Shown: one piece after another, positions 45,829 to 55,744 of the stretch | How positions within the stretch are numbered: the first letter of the stretch is position 1 | Layout of the letters: every line of letters starts with the position of its first letter | Origin: Yoonia sp. SS1-5 | GTDB taxonomy: Bacteria; Pseudomonadota; Alphaproteobacteria; Rhodobacterales; Rhodobacteraceae | Length of the DNA: 64,000 nucleotides | NCBI RefSeq assembly: GCF_038443705.2 | Contig: NZ_CP151767.2 | Span: 744,001-808,000, forward strand | Direction of reading: 5' to 3' | Notes under the pieces: model-generated | Told to the model about the DNA's origin: nothing | The model's input: the letters and a program-made list of their open reading frames with translations, nothing else | Database searches by the model: none | Made by a program: the position numbers and the translations under genes

Positions 45829-45985
45829 CCCAAGCAACTTTTTGCCAAGCTGGACGTGCCAAATTCCGAACGCTTGAGCCAATTGTCACAATAGGGCTTA
45901 CTAACGATATACGGCGGATATATTCGCCATATTCATGGAAATCATGCCGTGTGTGGGGCACGCAAATCGAAAGTACGCAAGACCC

Positions 45986-46633
45986 ATGCAATTGGCTGAA
46001 ATTCTCGCCGCCCTCTCCAGCGATCCGGAACAGATGACCCGTGGTATCCTGCGGATTTTCCACTTTATCGGGCTGGCGCTGGGTTTGGGCGCGGCCACGC
46101 TGCTTGACCTGATGACATTGCGGTTTTTCTGGGGTCGCGTCATGACCCAGCGCGACTACGATATTTTCGCCTTTCTGTCGGGTTTCGTTGCTGTCGGGCT
46201 CAAGCTGCTATGGGTCACGGGGCTGGGGTTTCTGGCCTTCTACTGGGCATTTGAACCCGTGAAACTGGGGAATGAAAAAGTCTGGGCCAAGATGCTTATC
46301 GTGGCGATCCTGACGATCAATGGCGTCTTTATTCACCGCACCATCATTCCATTCATCTACCGCCAGATCGGCGAGCCGATGCTGCAAGGCATCTCGCGAC
46401 GCAAACGCCATGCATTTGTGACCGCAGGGATCGTGTCATTCGTGTCCTGGTACGCCCCCCTTGTCATTGCGAACCTGCCCCATTTGAACTTTCAGGTGCC
46501 GATGATCCAGATACTTGAGGTTTACGGACTTGTGCTGTTGGCCGTGATGATCGTGGCGCATCTGGTTTTAGTAGGCAGCGACATGACCATCCGGTTTAGC
46601 GGACGCACCCGGCAGGCGCTGCAAAAAACTTGA
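45986..46633 (+). CDS. Membrane protein of unknown function
   Basis: A 215-residue integral membrane protein with about five helices. It has conserved-looking polar residues within helices (RIFHFIGLALGLGAATLLDLM; FIHRTIIPFIYRQIG). The two histidines, in HFIG and HRTI, could bind a metal or haem, which is only a suggestion. I cannot name the family. ATG 45986 (MQLAEIL) is chosen over 45935. It precedes the desaturase gene by 66 bases. Confidence 0.72.
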   Translation: MQLAEILAALSSDPEQMTRGILRIFHFIGLALGLGAATLLDLMTLRFFWGRVMTQRDYDIFAFLSGFVAVGLKLLWVTGLGFLAFYWAFEPVKLGNEKVWAKMLIVAILTINGVFIHRTIIPFIYRQIGEPMLQGISRRKRHAFVTAGIVSFVSWYAPLVIANLPHLNFQVPMIQILEVYGLVLLAVMIVAHLVLVGSDMTIRFSGRTRQALQKT

Positions 46634-46699
46634 CCCAAACAGCTTGCGCACGCACGATGCAGCAGTCGTGATCAGCTTTGCCTGCACGATTCCCTGACA

Positions 46700-47674
46700 T
46701 TGCTGGAAAGGCTGGTTTTGACGGCAGGATTATTGCGGACCGAGTGGGGCACGTTTGCCCTGATCCTGATGTGCTACGCAGGCTGGCTGATCGCCGGATT
46801 GGTCTGGGCAACACCGTTCTGGCTGCTGGGCCTGTTGATCCTTGCGGTTCTGGCCGCCTTTCATACGTCACTACAGCATGAGACGATCCATGGGCACCCG
46901 ACACGCTGGCCGCCCCTGAACGAGGCATTGGTATGCCTGCCCCTTGCCTGTATCTTTCCCTATCGACGCTACCGCGACCTGCATCTGCAGCATCACCGCG
47001 ACGAACATCTGACCGACCCTTTCGAAGACCCTGAAAGCTATTTCTGGTCGGAAGCCGACGTCCGGAAAATGACAGATTTTCAGCGGCATGTCTTTGCGCT
47101 CAACAACACATTTGTCGGGCGGATGGTGATCGGCCCATTGCTGACCATTATCGGCTTTGCCCGCACCGAGACGCGGCGCCTTGCCCGGAATGAACCGGGC
47201 GTCCGGTTGGCCTGGGTCCTGCATCTTCCGGGGGTCGCGGGCGTGCTGGCGATTGTCACCTTGGTTTTTGGGATGCCCCTATGGGTCTATGCGATCTTTG
47301 TGGTTTACCCTGCCCTGTCGTTGACAGCGATGCGTGCCTATGCCGAACATCAAGCGGCGGAAAATGTCGGCGCCCGCTCAGCCATTGTCGAGGCACATCC
47401 CCTGCTCGCCCTGCTCTACCTCAATAACAATCTGCATATCGTACATCATGCCAGCCCGCGGACCGCATGGTATGATCTGCCCGCCCTATATGCGGACCGG
47501 CGGCAGCAATATCTAACGGCAAACGAAAACACCCTGTTTTTGGGATATCGCGACATTGCCCGCCGTTTTGCGTTCTCGGTCAAGCAGCCTGTGGGCCACC
47601 CCTATATCGGGCGCAGATCACAGGGCTCCCAGACGGTACGTTATCCGCATATCAGCAAGGCGGCGGATGATTGA
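46700..47674 (+). CDS. Fatty acid desaturase family protein
   Basis: A 324-residue membrane di-iron enzyme. Three histidine boxes are visible: HETIH (about 56), HLQHHRDEH (about 95) and NNLHIVHH (about 242), with membrane helices between them. The family includes acyl-lipid desaturases and carotenoid hydroxylases, and the substrate is not settled. The start is uncertain: TTG 46700 opens the frame, while TTG 46718 has GGAAAGG six bases upstream. No ATG exists near the N-terminus. Confidence 0.85.
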   Translation: MLERLVLTAGLLRTEWGTFALILMCYAGWLIAGLVWATPFWLLGLLILAVLAAFHTSLQHETIHGHPTRWPPLNEALVCLPLACIFPYRRYRDLHLQHHRDEHLTDPFEDPESYFWSEADVRKMTDFQRHVFALNNTFVGRMVIGPLLTIIGFARTETRRLARNEPGVRLAWVLHLPGVAGVLAIVTLVFGMPLWVYAIFVVYPALSLTAMRAYAEHQAAENVGARSAIVEAHPLLALLYLNNNLHIVHHASPRTAWYDLPALYADRRQQYLTANENTLFLGYRDIARRFAFSVKQPVGHPYIGRRSQGSQTVRYPHISKAADD

Positions 47675-47773
47675 GCGTCAGGTTTGGTTTCAAGCTGCTG
47701 TAAAATTTTCGAAATATTAAGGCAGCCGTGGTTTGAGCGATGATAAGGAACAATCGCCCAAGGATGGTGACAG

Positions 47774-48526
47774 ATGCTGCAGCTTTCGATCAATCATCAA
47801 ACGACCCCGGCCTATTACGAGCCCGAGGCTGTTAAGGAGGATAGCACACAGCACCGCCTTCGCGTGATCATTGATGAGATCGCGACAACCCGCGGGCTGA
47901 CCATACAGATGTCGCTGCGGATCATGTCGATTGCCGCGGCCCCTGACGATGAAAGTGCGGCATCACCGCGCGAAGAGTTCAATGCGATGGCGGCGCAGTT
48001 CGGGACGAATATGGACCTTCTCTATGGGGCCAGCCCGCATGATGGTGTCCCGACGAAGCAACTGGAATGGATCCGCAAGATTGCCGCGCGTGCGCCTAAG
48101 CGACGCGAAAAGATGAAAGCTGTCCAGAAACGCATTCTGGCGGCGCAGGACCGGTTGAACGGCGGCGGCGCAGTCACATTCAAGGAGGCCCGCAAATTCT
48201 ACGAAGACAACTGGGTCACTGTGCGCGACGAGATGACCGGCATGATCTGGGATCTCTGGGCAGACCTTGATGCACAAAAGGCCGATGCCCTGGCCGATCT
48301 GGACAAGCTGCGCGATACGCTGACCAATACATTGGGCGATATCAAACGTATTTCCTTCGCCGTCCGGATGATCGCGCTGAACACGGCCGTCATGGCGTCG
48401 CGTGCCGGCGATGCAGGTGCTGGCTTTTCCATCATCGCGACCGAGGTCCGGCAACTGGCCGAGCAGATTCAATCATCGGCCAACCGGGCCGAAAGCGTTG
48501 TCGGCAGCATGAAAAAGCCGCTTTAG
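47774..48526 (+). CDS. Soluble methyl-accepting-chemotaxis-like protein
   Basis: A 250-residue protein without membrane helices. Its C-terminal ~65 residues resemble the MCP signalling tip: ISFAVRMIALNTAVMASRAG and GFSIIATEVRQLAEQIQ correspond to the family's IA.QTNLLALNAAIEAARAG.GFAVVA.EVR.LAE. The usual Glu-rich methylation sites are altered (NTAVMAS for NAAIEAA). The N-terminal 180 residues are helical and charged and match no domain I know. ATG 47774. The ilv leader lies 258 bases downstream. Confidence 0.72.
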   Translation: MLQLSINHQTTPAYYEPEAVKEDSTQHRLRVIIDEIATTRGLTIQMSLRIMSIAAAPDDESAASPREEFNAMAAQFGTNMDLLYGASPHDGVPTKQLEWIRKIAARAPKRREKMKAVQKRILAAQDRLNGGGAVTFKEARKFYEDNWVTVRDEMTGMIWDLWADLDAQKADALADLDKLRDTLTNTLGDIKRISFAVRMIALNTAVMASRAGDAGAGFSIIATEVRQLAEQIQSSANRAESVVGSMKKPL

Positions 48527-48784
48527 GCGATAACCGAGGCACAATGCCCCGAGGCTAACCCGCCGGCTCTTTCAATACGCTTGCATGCAAGTCATTGAGA
48601 TCGCGGTTGCGGGCCCACGTCGATTGCCCAAATAGACAAGCACGTTTGTGGAAAACTGCGCAAATATCTGCCCATACGCAACGAACTTGCCAAAATATTG
48701 CCCCCAAGGTCAGATTATTATGCCTTGTAGCTGTTGACCCCCCCAAAAGCCCGGCATAAAGTCCGACCAACAAAAGGAACCCCG

Positions 48785-48832
48785 ATGACCAAGGTCGTAC
48801 TAGTAGTGAGAAATGCGCGCATGGGCCGGTGA
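48785..48832 (+). CDS. ilv leader peptide
   Basis: A 15-residue frame, MTKVVLVVRNARMGR, with AAGGAA five bases upstream of the ATG. Four valines and a leucine in a row (VVLVV) are the control codons of an attenuator: when charged tRNA-Val/Leu is scarce the ribosome stalls there. It is followed by an antiterminator/terminator pair and then ilvB, so it almost certainly controls branched-chain amino acid synthesis. Confidence 0.88.
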   Translation: MTKVVLVVRNARMGR

Positions 48833-48884
48833 CGGTAAGACCATAACGATCCCATGCGCCTCCGACATCCTCGGGGGTTTTTTT
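48817..48884 (+). terminator. ilvBN attenuator (antiterminator and terminator)
   Basis: The stem GCGCATGGG (48817-48825) pairs perfectly with CCCATGCGC (48851-48859) and is the likely antiterminator. The terminator CCTCCGA-CATCC-TCGGGGG (48859-48877) is followed by seven T residues (48878-48884). The first arm overlaps the end of the leader peptide and the two structures share base 48859, as expected for mutually exclusive folds. Confidence 0.85.
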
Positions 48885-48923
48885 GTGAGCAAGAGAAACT
48901 GATACGCGAAGGACGCGAGAACA

Positions 48924-50678
48924 ATGACAAAAGCCATGACGGGCGCAAAAATGGTCGTACAAGCACTGATTGATCAGGGCGTGGACGTCGTCTTTGGTTA
49001 CCCCGGTGGTGCCGTCCTACCGATCTATGACGAAATCTTTCAGCAAAACCACATCCAGCACGTGTTGGTGCGCCACGAACAAGGTGCGGTTCACGCGGCC
49101 GAAGGCTACGCGCGTTCCACCGGCAAACCCGGTGTGGCGCTGGTCACCTCCGGCCCTGGTGCCACAAATGCGGTCACGGGCCTGACTGATGCGCTGATGG
49201 ACAGCATCCCGATCATCGTTCTAACCGGTCAGGTGCCGACTTTCATGATCGGGTCAGATGCGTTTCAAGAGGCTGACACCGTTGGTATCACACGGCCCTG
49301 CACGAAACATAACTGGCTCGTCAAGGAAACCGACAAGCTGGCCCCGACCCTGCACGAGGCCTTCCATATCGCCACATCCGGCCGCCCCGGCCCTGTTGTG
49401 ATCGACATCCCCAAAGATGTGCAGTTTGCAACCGGCAAATATACCGAGGCGCGGCAAGTCGAAACTCATTACAACCCACAAACCAAAGGTGATCTGGAAA
49501 TGATTACCGAACTGGCCAAGGCGATGGAAACCGCAAAACGCCCGATTTTCTATACCGGCGGCGGCGTGATCAATTCCGGCCCTGCAGCCAGCCAATTGCT
49601 GCGCGAACTGGTGGCCGCCACCGGCTTTCCGATCACCTCCACGCTGATGGGGCTGGGCGCCTACCCCGCATCCGGCGATAACTGGATCGGGATGCTGGGC
49701 ATGCATGGGCTGTACGAGGCGAACATGGCCATGCATGACTGCGATCTGATGATCAATATCGGTGCGCGGTTCGACGACCGGATCACCGGGCGGCTGGATG
49801 CTTTCAGCCCCGGGTCCAAAAAGGCGCATATCGACATCGACGCATCCTCAATCAACAAGGTGATCAAGGTCGATATCCCGATCCTGGGCGATTGCGCGCA
49901 TGTGCTAGAAGACCTGCTGAACGTCTGGAAATCCCGTGGCCGGAAAACGGACAAGGAAGAGGTCACCAAATGGTGGCACCAGATCAACGAATGGAAAAAA
50001 GTCGACTGCCTGAAGTTCGAGCAAAAGGGCAAGACGATCAAACCGCAATACGCCTTGGCGCGGCTTGAGGAACTGACCAAAAAGCACGACCGCTACATCT
50101 GCACGGAAGTGGGCCAGCACCAGATGTGGGCCGCGCAATATCTGGGGTTTGAGGACCCCAATCGCTGGATGACGTCCGGCGGGCTGGGCACGATGGGCTA
50201 CGGCTTCCCCGCCTCGATTGGCGTACAAATGGGCAACCCCGACGCGCTTGTCATTAACGTGGCTGGCGAAGCGTCCTGGTTGATGAACATGCAGGAACTG
50301 GGTACGGCCATGCAGTACCGCCTGCCCGTCAAACAGTTCATCCTGAACAACGAACGCCTTGGCATGGTCCGCCAATGGCAGGAGTTGCTGCATGGGGAAC
50401 GGTATTCGTCCAGCTGGTCCGAAAGCCTGCCCGATTTCGTGAAACTGGCCGAGGCGTTCGGGGCGAAGGGCATCCAATGCCAAGATCCCGACACGCTGGA
50501 TGATGCGATCATGGAAATGATCACTCATGACGGGCCGGTCCTGTTCGACTGTCTGGTTGAAAAGCACGAAAACTGCTTCCCGATGATCCCGTCCGGCAAA
50601 CCGCATAACGAAATGCTGCTGGGCGAAAACGCAGACGTGGCCAACGCGATCAAATCCGATGGCGCAGTGATGGTCTAA
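48924..50678 (+). CDS. ilvB: Acetolactate synthase large subunit
   Basis: Thiamine-diphosphate enzyme making acetolactate or acetohydroxybutyrate for valine, leucine and isoleucine. The 584-residue product shows the catalytic Glu52 in VRHEQGAVHAAEGYARSTG, FGYPGGAVLPIYD, GFPITSTLMGLGAYP, and TSGGLGTMGYGFPA. The Mg-TPP motif, usually GDGS...NN, reads GEASW ... LNN, with Glu replacing the metal-binding Asp. It is preceded by the attenuator and followed by ilvN after 77 bases. Confidence 0.96.
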   Translation: MTKAMTGAKMVVQALIDQGVDVVFGYPGGAVLPIYDEIFQQNHIQHVLVRHEQGAVHAAEGYARSTGKPGVALVTSGPGATNAVTGLTDALMDSIPIIVLTGQVPTFMIGSDAFQEADTVGITRPCTKHNWLVKETDKLAPTLHEAFHIATSGRPGPVVIDIPKDVQFATGKYTEARQVETHYNPQTKGDLEMITELAKAMETAKRPIFYTGGGVINSGPAASQLLRELVAATGFPITSTLMGLGAYPASGDNWIGMLGMHGLYEANMAMHDCDLMINIGARFDDRITGRLDAFSPGSKKAHIDIDASSINKVIKVDIPILGDCAHVLEDLLNVWKSRGRKTDKEEVTKWWHQINEWKKVDCLKFEQKGKTIKPQYALARLEELTKKHDRYICTEVGQHQMWAAQYLGFEDPNRWMTSGGLGTMGYGFPASIGVQMGNPDALVINVAGEASWLMNMQELGTAMQYRLPVKQFILNNERLGMVRQWQELLHGERYSSSWSESLPDFVKLAEAFGAKGIQCQDPDTLDDAIMEMITHDGPVLFDCLVEKHENCFPMIPSGKPHNEMLLGENADVANAIKSDGAVMV

Positions 50679-50755
50679 CGACCCGTCCCTATCAGCGGTC
50701 TGGTGAACAACCGGGCCGCTTCATATGAAATAAGACAAATTCCGAGGGACATCAC

Positions 50756-51328
50756 ATGTCACCACTCAAAATCAAAAAAGGCGCCACAAGCCATTCCGCC
50801 TACGACCTCCGGCCCACATTCTCGGACAAGGAAGAACAGCATACACTTGCTGTTCTGGTCGAGAACGAGCCCGGTGTGCTGGCGCGCGTTATCGGGCTAT
50901 TCTCTGGCCGCGGATATAATATCGACAGCCTGACCGTGGCCGAAGTGGACCATCTGGGTCACCGGTCGCGCATCACCATTGTGACCACCGGAACGCCGCA
51001 GATCATCAACCAGATCAAGGCACAGCTTGGCCGTATCGTGGACGTCCATAAGGTCAATGACCTGACGGTCGAGGGGCCATCGGTTGAACGCGAATTGGCA
51101 TTGTTCAAGGTGACCGGTACGGGCGATCACCGTATCGAGGCCATTCGCCTTGCCGATATTTTCAGGGCAAGTGTGGTTGATAGTACATTGGAATCGTTTG
51201 TATTTGAGATCACCGGCACCCCGGAAAAGATCGACGCATTTGCCGAGTTGATGCAACCCTTGGGCCTGCAGGAACTGGCCCGGACCGGTGTTGCAGCCCT
51301 GTCGCGCGGCGGTGTCAGCGCCGCCTGA
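50756..51328 (+). CDS. ilvN: Acetolactate synthase small subunit
   Basis: Regulatory subunit of 190 residues that activates IlvB and gives feedback inhibition by valine. The N-terminal ACT domain has LAVLVENEPGVLARVIGLFSGRGYNI and SRITIVTTG; the C-terminal domain has RIEAIRLADIFRASVVDST. It is in the normal ilvB-ilvN order and shares the attenuated transcript. It converges on the CheB/CheR gene with 12 bases between stops. Confidence 0.95.
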   Translation: MSPLKIKKGATSHSAYDLRPTFSDKEEQHTLAVLVENEPGVLARVIGLFSGRGYNIDSLTVAEVDHLGHRSRITIVTTGTPQIINQIKAQLGRIVDVHKVNDLTVEGPSVERELALFKVTGTGDHRIEAIRLADIFRASVVDSTLESFVFEITGTPEKIDAFAELMQPLGLQELARTGVAALSRGGVSAA

Positions 51329-51340
51329 GCACCGAGGCGC

Positions 51341-54300
51341 CTATTCGGCCGCTTCGGTGTCCATCGCCAAGATCGCATCGACTTCGGTCTCGCCCAGTTC
51401 CCGGAAGAACCCAATAACCCCGGTGACATCGCCATCGGGGCCGAGAACCGCGCGCCCGTGGGACTCGACCCAGACAACCTGCCCGTCGGTGGCAACCAAC
51501 CGTTTCTGAAATTTGAAGTTGCCGCCGTTTTCAATCACGTCCTGTACCATTTGACTGACCGCATCGCGATCATCCGGATGATAGAAATTGATGCCGGTTT
51601 CGAGAACCGGCACAAAGGTTGCCGGGTCTGTCCGGTGAATGCGATGTACCTCGTCAGACCAGATCAGCGTCTCGGCCGTCAGGTCGATTTCCCAATAGCC
51701 AACACCTGCAAAATCCTGCAGGGCGCGCATGCGTTCCAGCAGGCCTTGGGCCGCATCACGCGCCATGACGGATTCGCTGACATCGGTTGCCACTGAATAT
51801 ACCGTCGGCCCATCAGCCCCCGCAGGCGTATAGGCATAACGGTTCAGTTCCAGCCAGATCGGCGCTGTCATGTTCGGCGTTTGCATCTTGACCACTTCGC
51901 GTCCCGCCGTCTCGCCGTCTTCCAGGAATGCCTTGTCGGACGCCAGAACCTGCTCGGCTGCATCCTTGTCGACAAGTTCATCCAGCCGCCGCCCGATCGC
52001 GGCCTCGGGTGTTATGCCAATCGACGCGGCAGAGGCATTGCTGATACGCAATACCTGACCATCGCGGTTGCGGTGCATCAGATAGATATGGTCTGTTTTC
52101 AGGATCATCTCCATTTCTTCGGCCAGGCCGGGGAAATCCGAGACAACAAGCGTCACGCCCTGCACGCGCCCGCCTTCTTCAAAATATGGGGCCACTGTCA
52201 GCTTTATTTGGCCACCTTCTGATGCGAATTCTCGGATCACAGGTTCGCCCAATTGCAGCGCCTCGCTGCAGATCGGCGCCAGAACCGGAAAGCCTACGGG
52301 CAGCACACATTGGCTGATATGTTGCGATGAAACGGGCCGCTTGATTTCGAACATGTCCAATGCGGGGTCCGTCACCTGCACGATTTGCAGCGCCGTATCC
52401 AGCACAATGATCGCCAAGGGCGTTGTTTCAAGAACCGAGACAAGCTCTATCGTGCGCCCGCGCAGCTGCGTGGCCGTGACCTGCAGTTCCTCGTTGACGG
52501 TAATCAGCTCTTCGTTGGTGGATTGCAGTTCCTCGTTCGAGGTTTCCAGTTCCTCGTTGGTCGCCTGCAATTCTTCATTGGTCGACTGCATTTCCTCGTT
52601 CAGCGACTGCATTTCCTCGTTCGAGGTCTCAAGCTCTTCGATTGTCTGCTGCAGCGCCTCGCGTGTTGTGTCGACCTCTGATTGCAGCGCCCGCACGCGT
52701 GAGGACAGTTCTGCATCTTCGCCATCCAGCATCTCTTCGATTTGGCGGACCGATCTGTCGATTTCAACCGGCGTAAAGACGACCAGCGCAACCCGTTCAT
52801 TGATGCCCTTTGCGATGATCGGATAGACGTCCAGCCGCAATTCGTCGTCGCCATTGTCCGACAGCAGGTGCCGCACCCCTGTCCGGTGCACGCCCCTTTG
52901 CAGGGCGATTGTGACAAGGCTGCGCGCCTCTTCCCGCCAAGGACTGCGCAGAAGCCCAAGATGCATCTGCAGTTTCGACATTTCGCTGATTTCCACAAAT
53001 CGCGACACATCGCCGTAAACCCGGACGATCTTGTAATCGTCAGAGACAAGGATGGAGTTCTGCCCAAGTGACTGGGCCAGCGCGTCAAAGAATTTGCGAT
53101 CCGTTGAGGGGCTTGGCGCCGTCATGACCGGGCCGCGCACCAACCGCGACCCGTCAGCCAGCGAATAGGGCCGTGCCCGATCAGCCCCCAATTGCCGTTT
53201 GCGGAAGATATGCGGTGCGCTGCGATCTTGCACGAACCATTCGTCCGACCCCGCAACGCTTTCGGCGGTGCCGAGGAACATGATCGCGTGTTCCGTCATT
53301 CCGTAGTGGAACCGCGAGATCACCCGCTTTTGCAAGGACTGGTCAAAATAGATCAGCAGGTTCCGGCAGCACACAACGTCAACCCGCTGAAACGGCGGAT
53401 CGTTACAGACGTTATGGTCCGAGAACAGGATCGCCTTGCGCAGATTATCAATCATGCGGATGCTTTCGCCCTGCTGCACCACGTATTTGTCGGCAAGGTC
53501 CGCGGGAATATCGTTCAACGCCGCAATCGGATAAGCCGCGCCGCGCGCAATGTTCAACGCGTCCTTGTCGATATCCGTCGCAAAGATCTGCACCTTGGAC
53601 GGCAGATCAACATCTGGCCCGCCAAGCGCCTCTGCAAGCAGAATGGCGATGGAATAGGCTTCCTCGCCCGTTGCACAACCCGCAACCCAAACGCGGAGCT
53701 TGTTGCCCTTGGCCTCTTTCAGGACCCCATCCATGGCCCGCCCAAGCTGCCGGAATTCCTGCTGATCCCGGAAGAAACGGGTGACAGAAATCAGCAAATC
53801 CTTGAACAACGCGTCAACCGCGTGTGGGTTATTGCGGCAATGCAGTGTGTATTCGGCCAGATCAGTGATGCCCGAGGCGATCATCTGGCGTTCGATCCGC
53901 CTGCTGACTGTCGAATTCTTATATTCGCGGAAATCCACCCGGGTCCGGGCCAACAGAATTTGCAGCAGGTCCGAATGTGGCGGGGTCTGGTAGGAATCAG
54001 ACCGGAAGGCCGGAAAATCCGGCGCCGAGGACAGGATTTTTCCCAATCGCTGCCCGATCTCGGCGGGCGGCAGGATCAGGTCAACGCAGCCGGTCTGCGC
54101 GGCGGCAAGCGGCATGCCGTCATATTTGGCACTCTCCGCATCCTGCGCGATGGTGATCCCGCCGACCTCGCGGATCGCCTGAACACCGTACGCACCATCC
54201 GTCCCTGTACCGGACAGAATGACTGCCATTGATTTCGCACCGTGGTTTTCGGCCAGGCTTGCCAGAAAACGATTGACAGAAGGCTTGGGGCGGGCGGGTT

Positions 54301-54604
54301 TCTCGCTCGGCGACCGCAGCCGCAAACAGCCCCCTTCGAAAACAACATCCGTATTGGGTGGCGTGATATAGATCACATTGCGCTGAGGCACGACCTCGTC
54401 AACGACATCCATCACTTTCAGATTGGTCTGACGCGCGACCAGTTCTGTCATCAGGCTTTTGTGTTGCGGTGCCATATGCTGAACAACCACGTAGGACACC
54501 GGCAATTCGGATGGCAGGGTCACCACCAGCTCGCGGATGGCTTCCAGCCCGCCTGCTGACGACCCGATCCCGATAATTGTCAGCTGCTCGTCACAATCTT
54601 TCAT
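51341..54604 (-). CDS. CheB-CheR-coiled-coil-PAS fusion protein, no kinase domain
   Basis: A 1087-residue signalling protein. CheB methylesterase (about 8-190): [12 protein letters not shown] with the Ser, [16 protein letters not shown] with the Asp. CheR (about 205-470): [17 protein letters not shown], and the SAM loop [16 protein letters not shown] heptad coiled coil with repeated NEE lies around 625-720. Two or three PAS folds fill the rest ([19 protein letters not shown] near the end). There is no receiver domain in front of CheB and no histidine kinase after the PAS region; many relatives have one. The start ATG 54604 begins MKDCDEQL. Confidence 0.9.
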   Translation of the reverse strand: MKDCDEQLTIIGIGSSAGGLEAIRELVVTLPSELPVSYVVVQHMAPQHKSLMTELVARQTNLKVMDVVDEVVPQRNVIYITPPNTDVVFEGGCLRLRSPSEKPARPKPSVNRFLASLAENHGAKSMAVILSGTGTDGAYGVQAIREVGGITIAQDAESAKYDGMPLAAAQTGCVDLILPPAEIGQRLGKILSSAPDFPAFRSDSYQTPPHSDLLQILLARTRVDFREYKNSTVSRRIERQMIASGITDLAEYTLHCRNNPHAVDALFKDLLISVTRFFRDQQEFRQLGRAMDGVLKEAKGNKLRVWVAGCATGEEAYSIAILLAEALGGPDVDLPSKVQIFATDIDKDALNIARGAAYPIAALNDIPADLADKYVVQQGESIRMIDNLRKAILFSDHNVCNDPPFQRVDVVCCRNLLIYFDQSLQKRVISRFHYGMTEHAIMFLGTAESVAGSDEWFVQDRSAPHIFRKRQLGADRARPYSLADGSRLVRGPVMTAPSPSTDRKFFDALAQSLGQNSILVSDDYKIVRVYGDVSRFVEISEMSKLQMHLGLLRSPWREEARSLVTIALQRGVHRTGVRHLLSDNGDDELRLDVYPIIAKGINERVALVVFTPVEIDRSVRQIEEMLDGEDAELSSRVRALQSEVDTTREALQQTIEELETSNEEMQSLNEEMQSTNEELQATNEELETSNEELQSTNEELITVNEELQVTATQLRGRTIELVSVLETTPLAIIVLDTALQIVQVTDPALDMFEIKRPVSSQHISQCVLPVGFPVLAPICSEALQLGEPVIREFASEGGQIKLTVAPYFEEGGRVQGVTLVVSDFPGLAEEMEMILKTDHIYLMHRNRDGQVLRISNASAASIGITPEAAIGRRLDELVDKDAAEQVLASDKAFLEDGETAGREVVKMQTPNMTAPIWLELNRYAYTPAGADGPTVYSVATDVSESVMARDAAQGLLERMRALQDFAGVGYWEIDLTAETLIWSDEVHRIHRTDPATFVPVLETGINFYHPDDRDAVSQMVQDVIENGGNFKFQKRLVATDGQVVWVESHGRAVLGPDGDVTGVIGFFRELGETEVDAILAMDTEAAE
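52481..52633 (-). repeat. Heptad repeat coding for the NEE coiled coil
   Basis: Seven 21-base units encode [49 protein letters not shown]. The seven-residue period places Leu/Met at one coiled-coil position. Such linkers join CheR to PAS in this protein class. Confidence 0.85.
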
Positions 54605-54848
54605 CTGCCCCAACCGCTCTGCGTCGTTACACTCTATAAACTGCAACTTATGGTAGATTGTTCCATCGCACCAAAACTTTTCCTTGTTGCGTGATGGATA
54701 CAAGACATTTGTGCCAAAAGCCCCCTGCATTCGGGCGCATTCATTCAGGTTTTGTTAATCGCTCCGTTTTCCGCCTTTACGGCTATTTTACGTCTTTATC
54801 CCAGTATCTACCGCAAACATGAAACTGTGCGCGGAGCGTAGAATAACA

Positions 54849-55547
54849 ATGATGCAGGACCGCTCGATCGGGGACGCGACCCCGCGCAAATTCATGATTA
54901 ACCTGCACCTGGAGGCTGAGCGCGAACCAGAAGTCCGGTCATGTGAAATCATCGGCAGTCGGTTCCGCAACCGGACGTCTTTCGGGCGTGGCGTTACAAT
55001 TGAAGATGTCTTTGTGGCCCCAATTGCCGAAGGGTTGCGCGCCTGTCTTCGAGATCGCGAGGATCCGATCCAGATCCTGTCCTTGCCCGATTTCGTGATC
55101 GAGGCGCCGGGCATCACATTGTCGGGCGCGCAAATCGTTGCAACCCAGAATGGCGGACAGGTTTGTAATATCCTGTTTCGCTTTCGCTTTTTTCTGGGCG
55201 GCGTCAACAATGCGTTTCAGCGCGATGTCGGATTTGGCCACAGCCTGGCTGACGACAGTGAACGGATATCGGCGCTTGTGTTGTCGGATCTGTCGTTGCC
55301 GATCCTGAATATTTGCGATGCAGCCCGCGTCGGCCTGTTTCAGGATAGCAGGCCAATCGCAACTTTCGGGTCAAAACTGGCTGACCGCGCGCATGAACTT
55401 GCCTTTCAAATTGAGATGATCAAACGGTTTGCGCAAAAGCCGGACCCAACCCATAACAGCCGTTCTGTTACCAGAACCAACGCAAGAAAAATCGAAAAGG
55501 CACATGCGGATGGTATATTGACCCCCGTGCGTATTGGGGACCGGTGA
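54849..55547 (+). CDS. Hypothetical protein divergent from the CheB/CheR fusion
   Basis: A 232-residue soluble protein. It begins MMQDRSIGDATPRKFMINLH and is mixed alpha/beta without a signal or membrane helix. Segments such as CEIIGSRFRNRTSFG and IEAPGITLSGAQIVATQNGG are beta-like; I recognise no domain. The start could be 54819 or 54852; GGAG at 54834 favours the ATG ATG pair. Its divergent position suggests shared regulation with the CheB/CheR protein, not a proven partnership. Confidence 0.6.
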   Translation: MMQDRSIGDATPRKFMINLHLEAEREPEVRSCEIIGSRFRNRTSFGRGVTIEDVFVAPIAEGLRACLRDREDPIQILSLPDFVIEAPGITLSGAQIVATQNGGQVCNILFRFRFFLGGVNNAFQRDVGFGHSLADDSERISALVLSDLSLPILNICDAARVGLFQDSRPIATFGSKLADRAHELAFQIEMIKRFAQKPDPTHNSRSVTRTNARKIEKAHADGILTPVRIGDR

Positions 55548-55695
55548 CAACTGTCGGCCGCCTAACGGGCCGCATGCCGGCGCTGACGCCTTGGGGCAAC
55601 GGCGCGGGATCATCACGTAAACGCCCTGATAGGTTGCCGCATGCCGTCTGCAAATCGGTTTAGATGCAGTGTTTTGCTATGATGCCACGAAACAA

Positions 55696-55725
55696 AAAAG
55701 CGCGCCTGTGAACAGGCGCGCTTTT
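55696..55725. terminator. Bidirectional terminator after lon
   Basis: AAAAGCGCGCCTGT-GA-ACAGGCGCGCTTTT is a perfect 14-base stem flanked by an A-run on the left and a T-run on the right. It lies 19 bases past the lon stop, so it terminates lon on the minus strand and can also stop rightward transcripts. Confidence 0.92.
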
Positions 55726-55744
55726 GGTTTTCATGGGGCGGTTG

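Noticed and set aside
48555..48962. 135-residue minus-strand frame over the ilv leader
   Set aside because: It overlaps the leader peptide and attenuator and has no domain; the plus-strand regulatory structure explains the sequence.
52481..52633. 21-base periodic repeat as a mobile or CRISPR repeat
   Set aside because: It encodes coiled-coil heptads in frame inside a known protein class.
53192..54232. 346-residue plus-strand frame opposite the CheB/CheR fusion
   Set aside because: Antisense of conserved CheB and CheR motifs.
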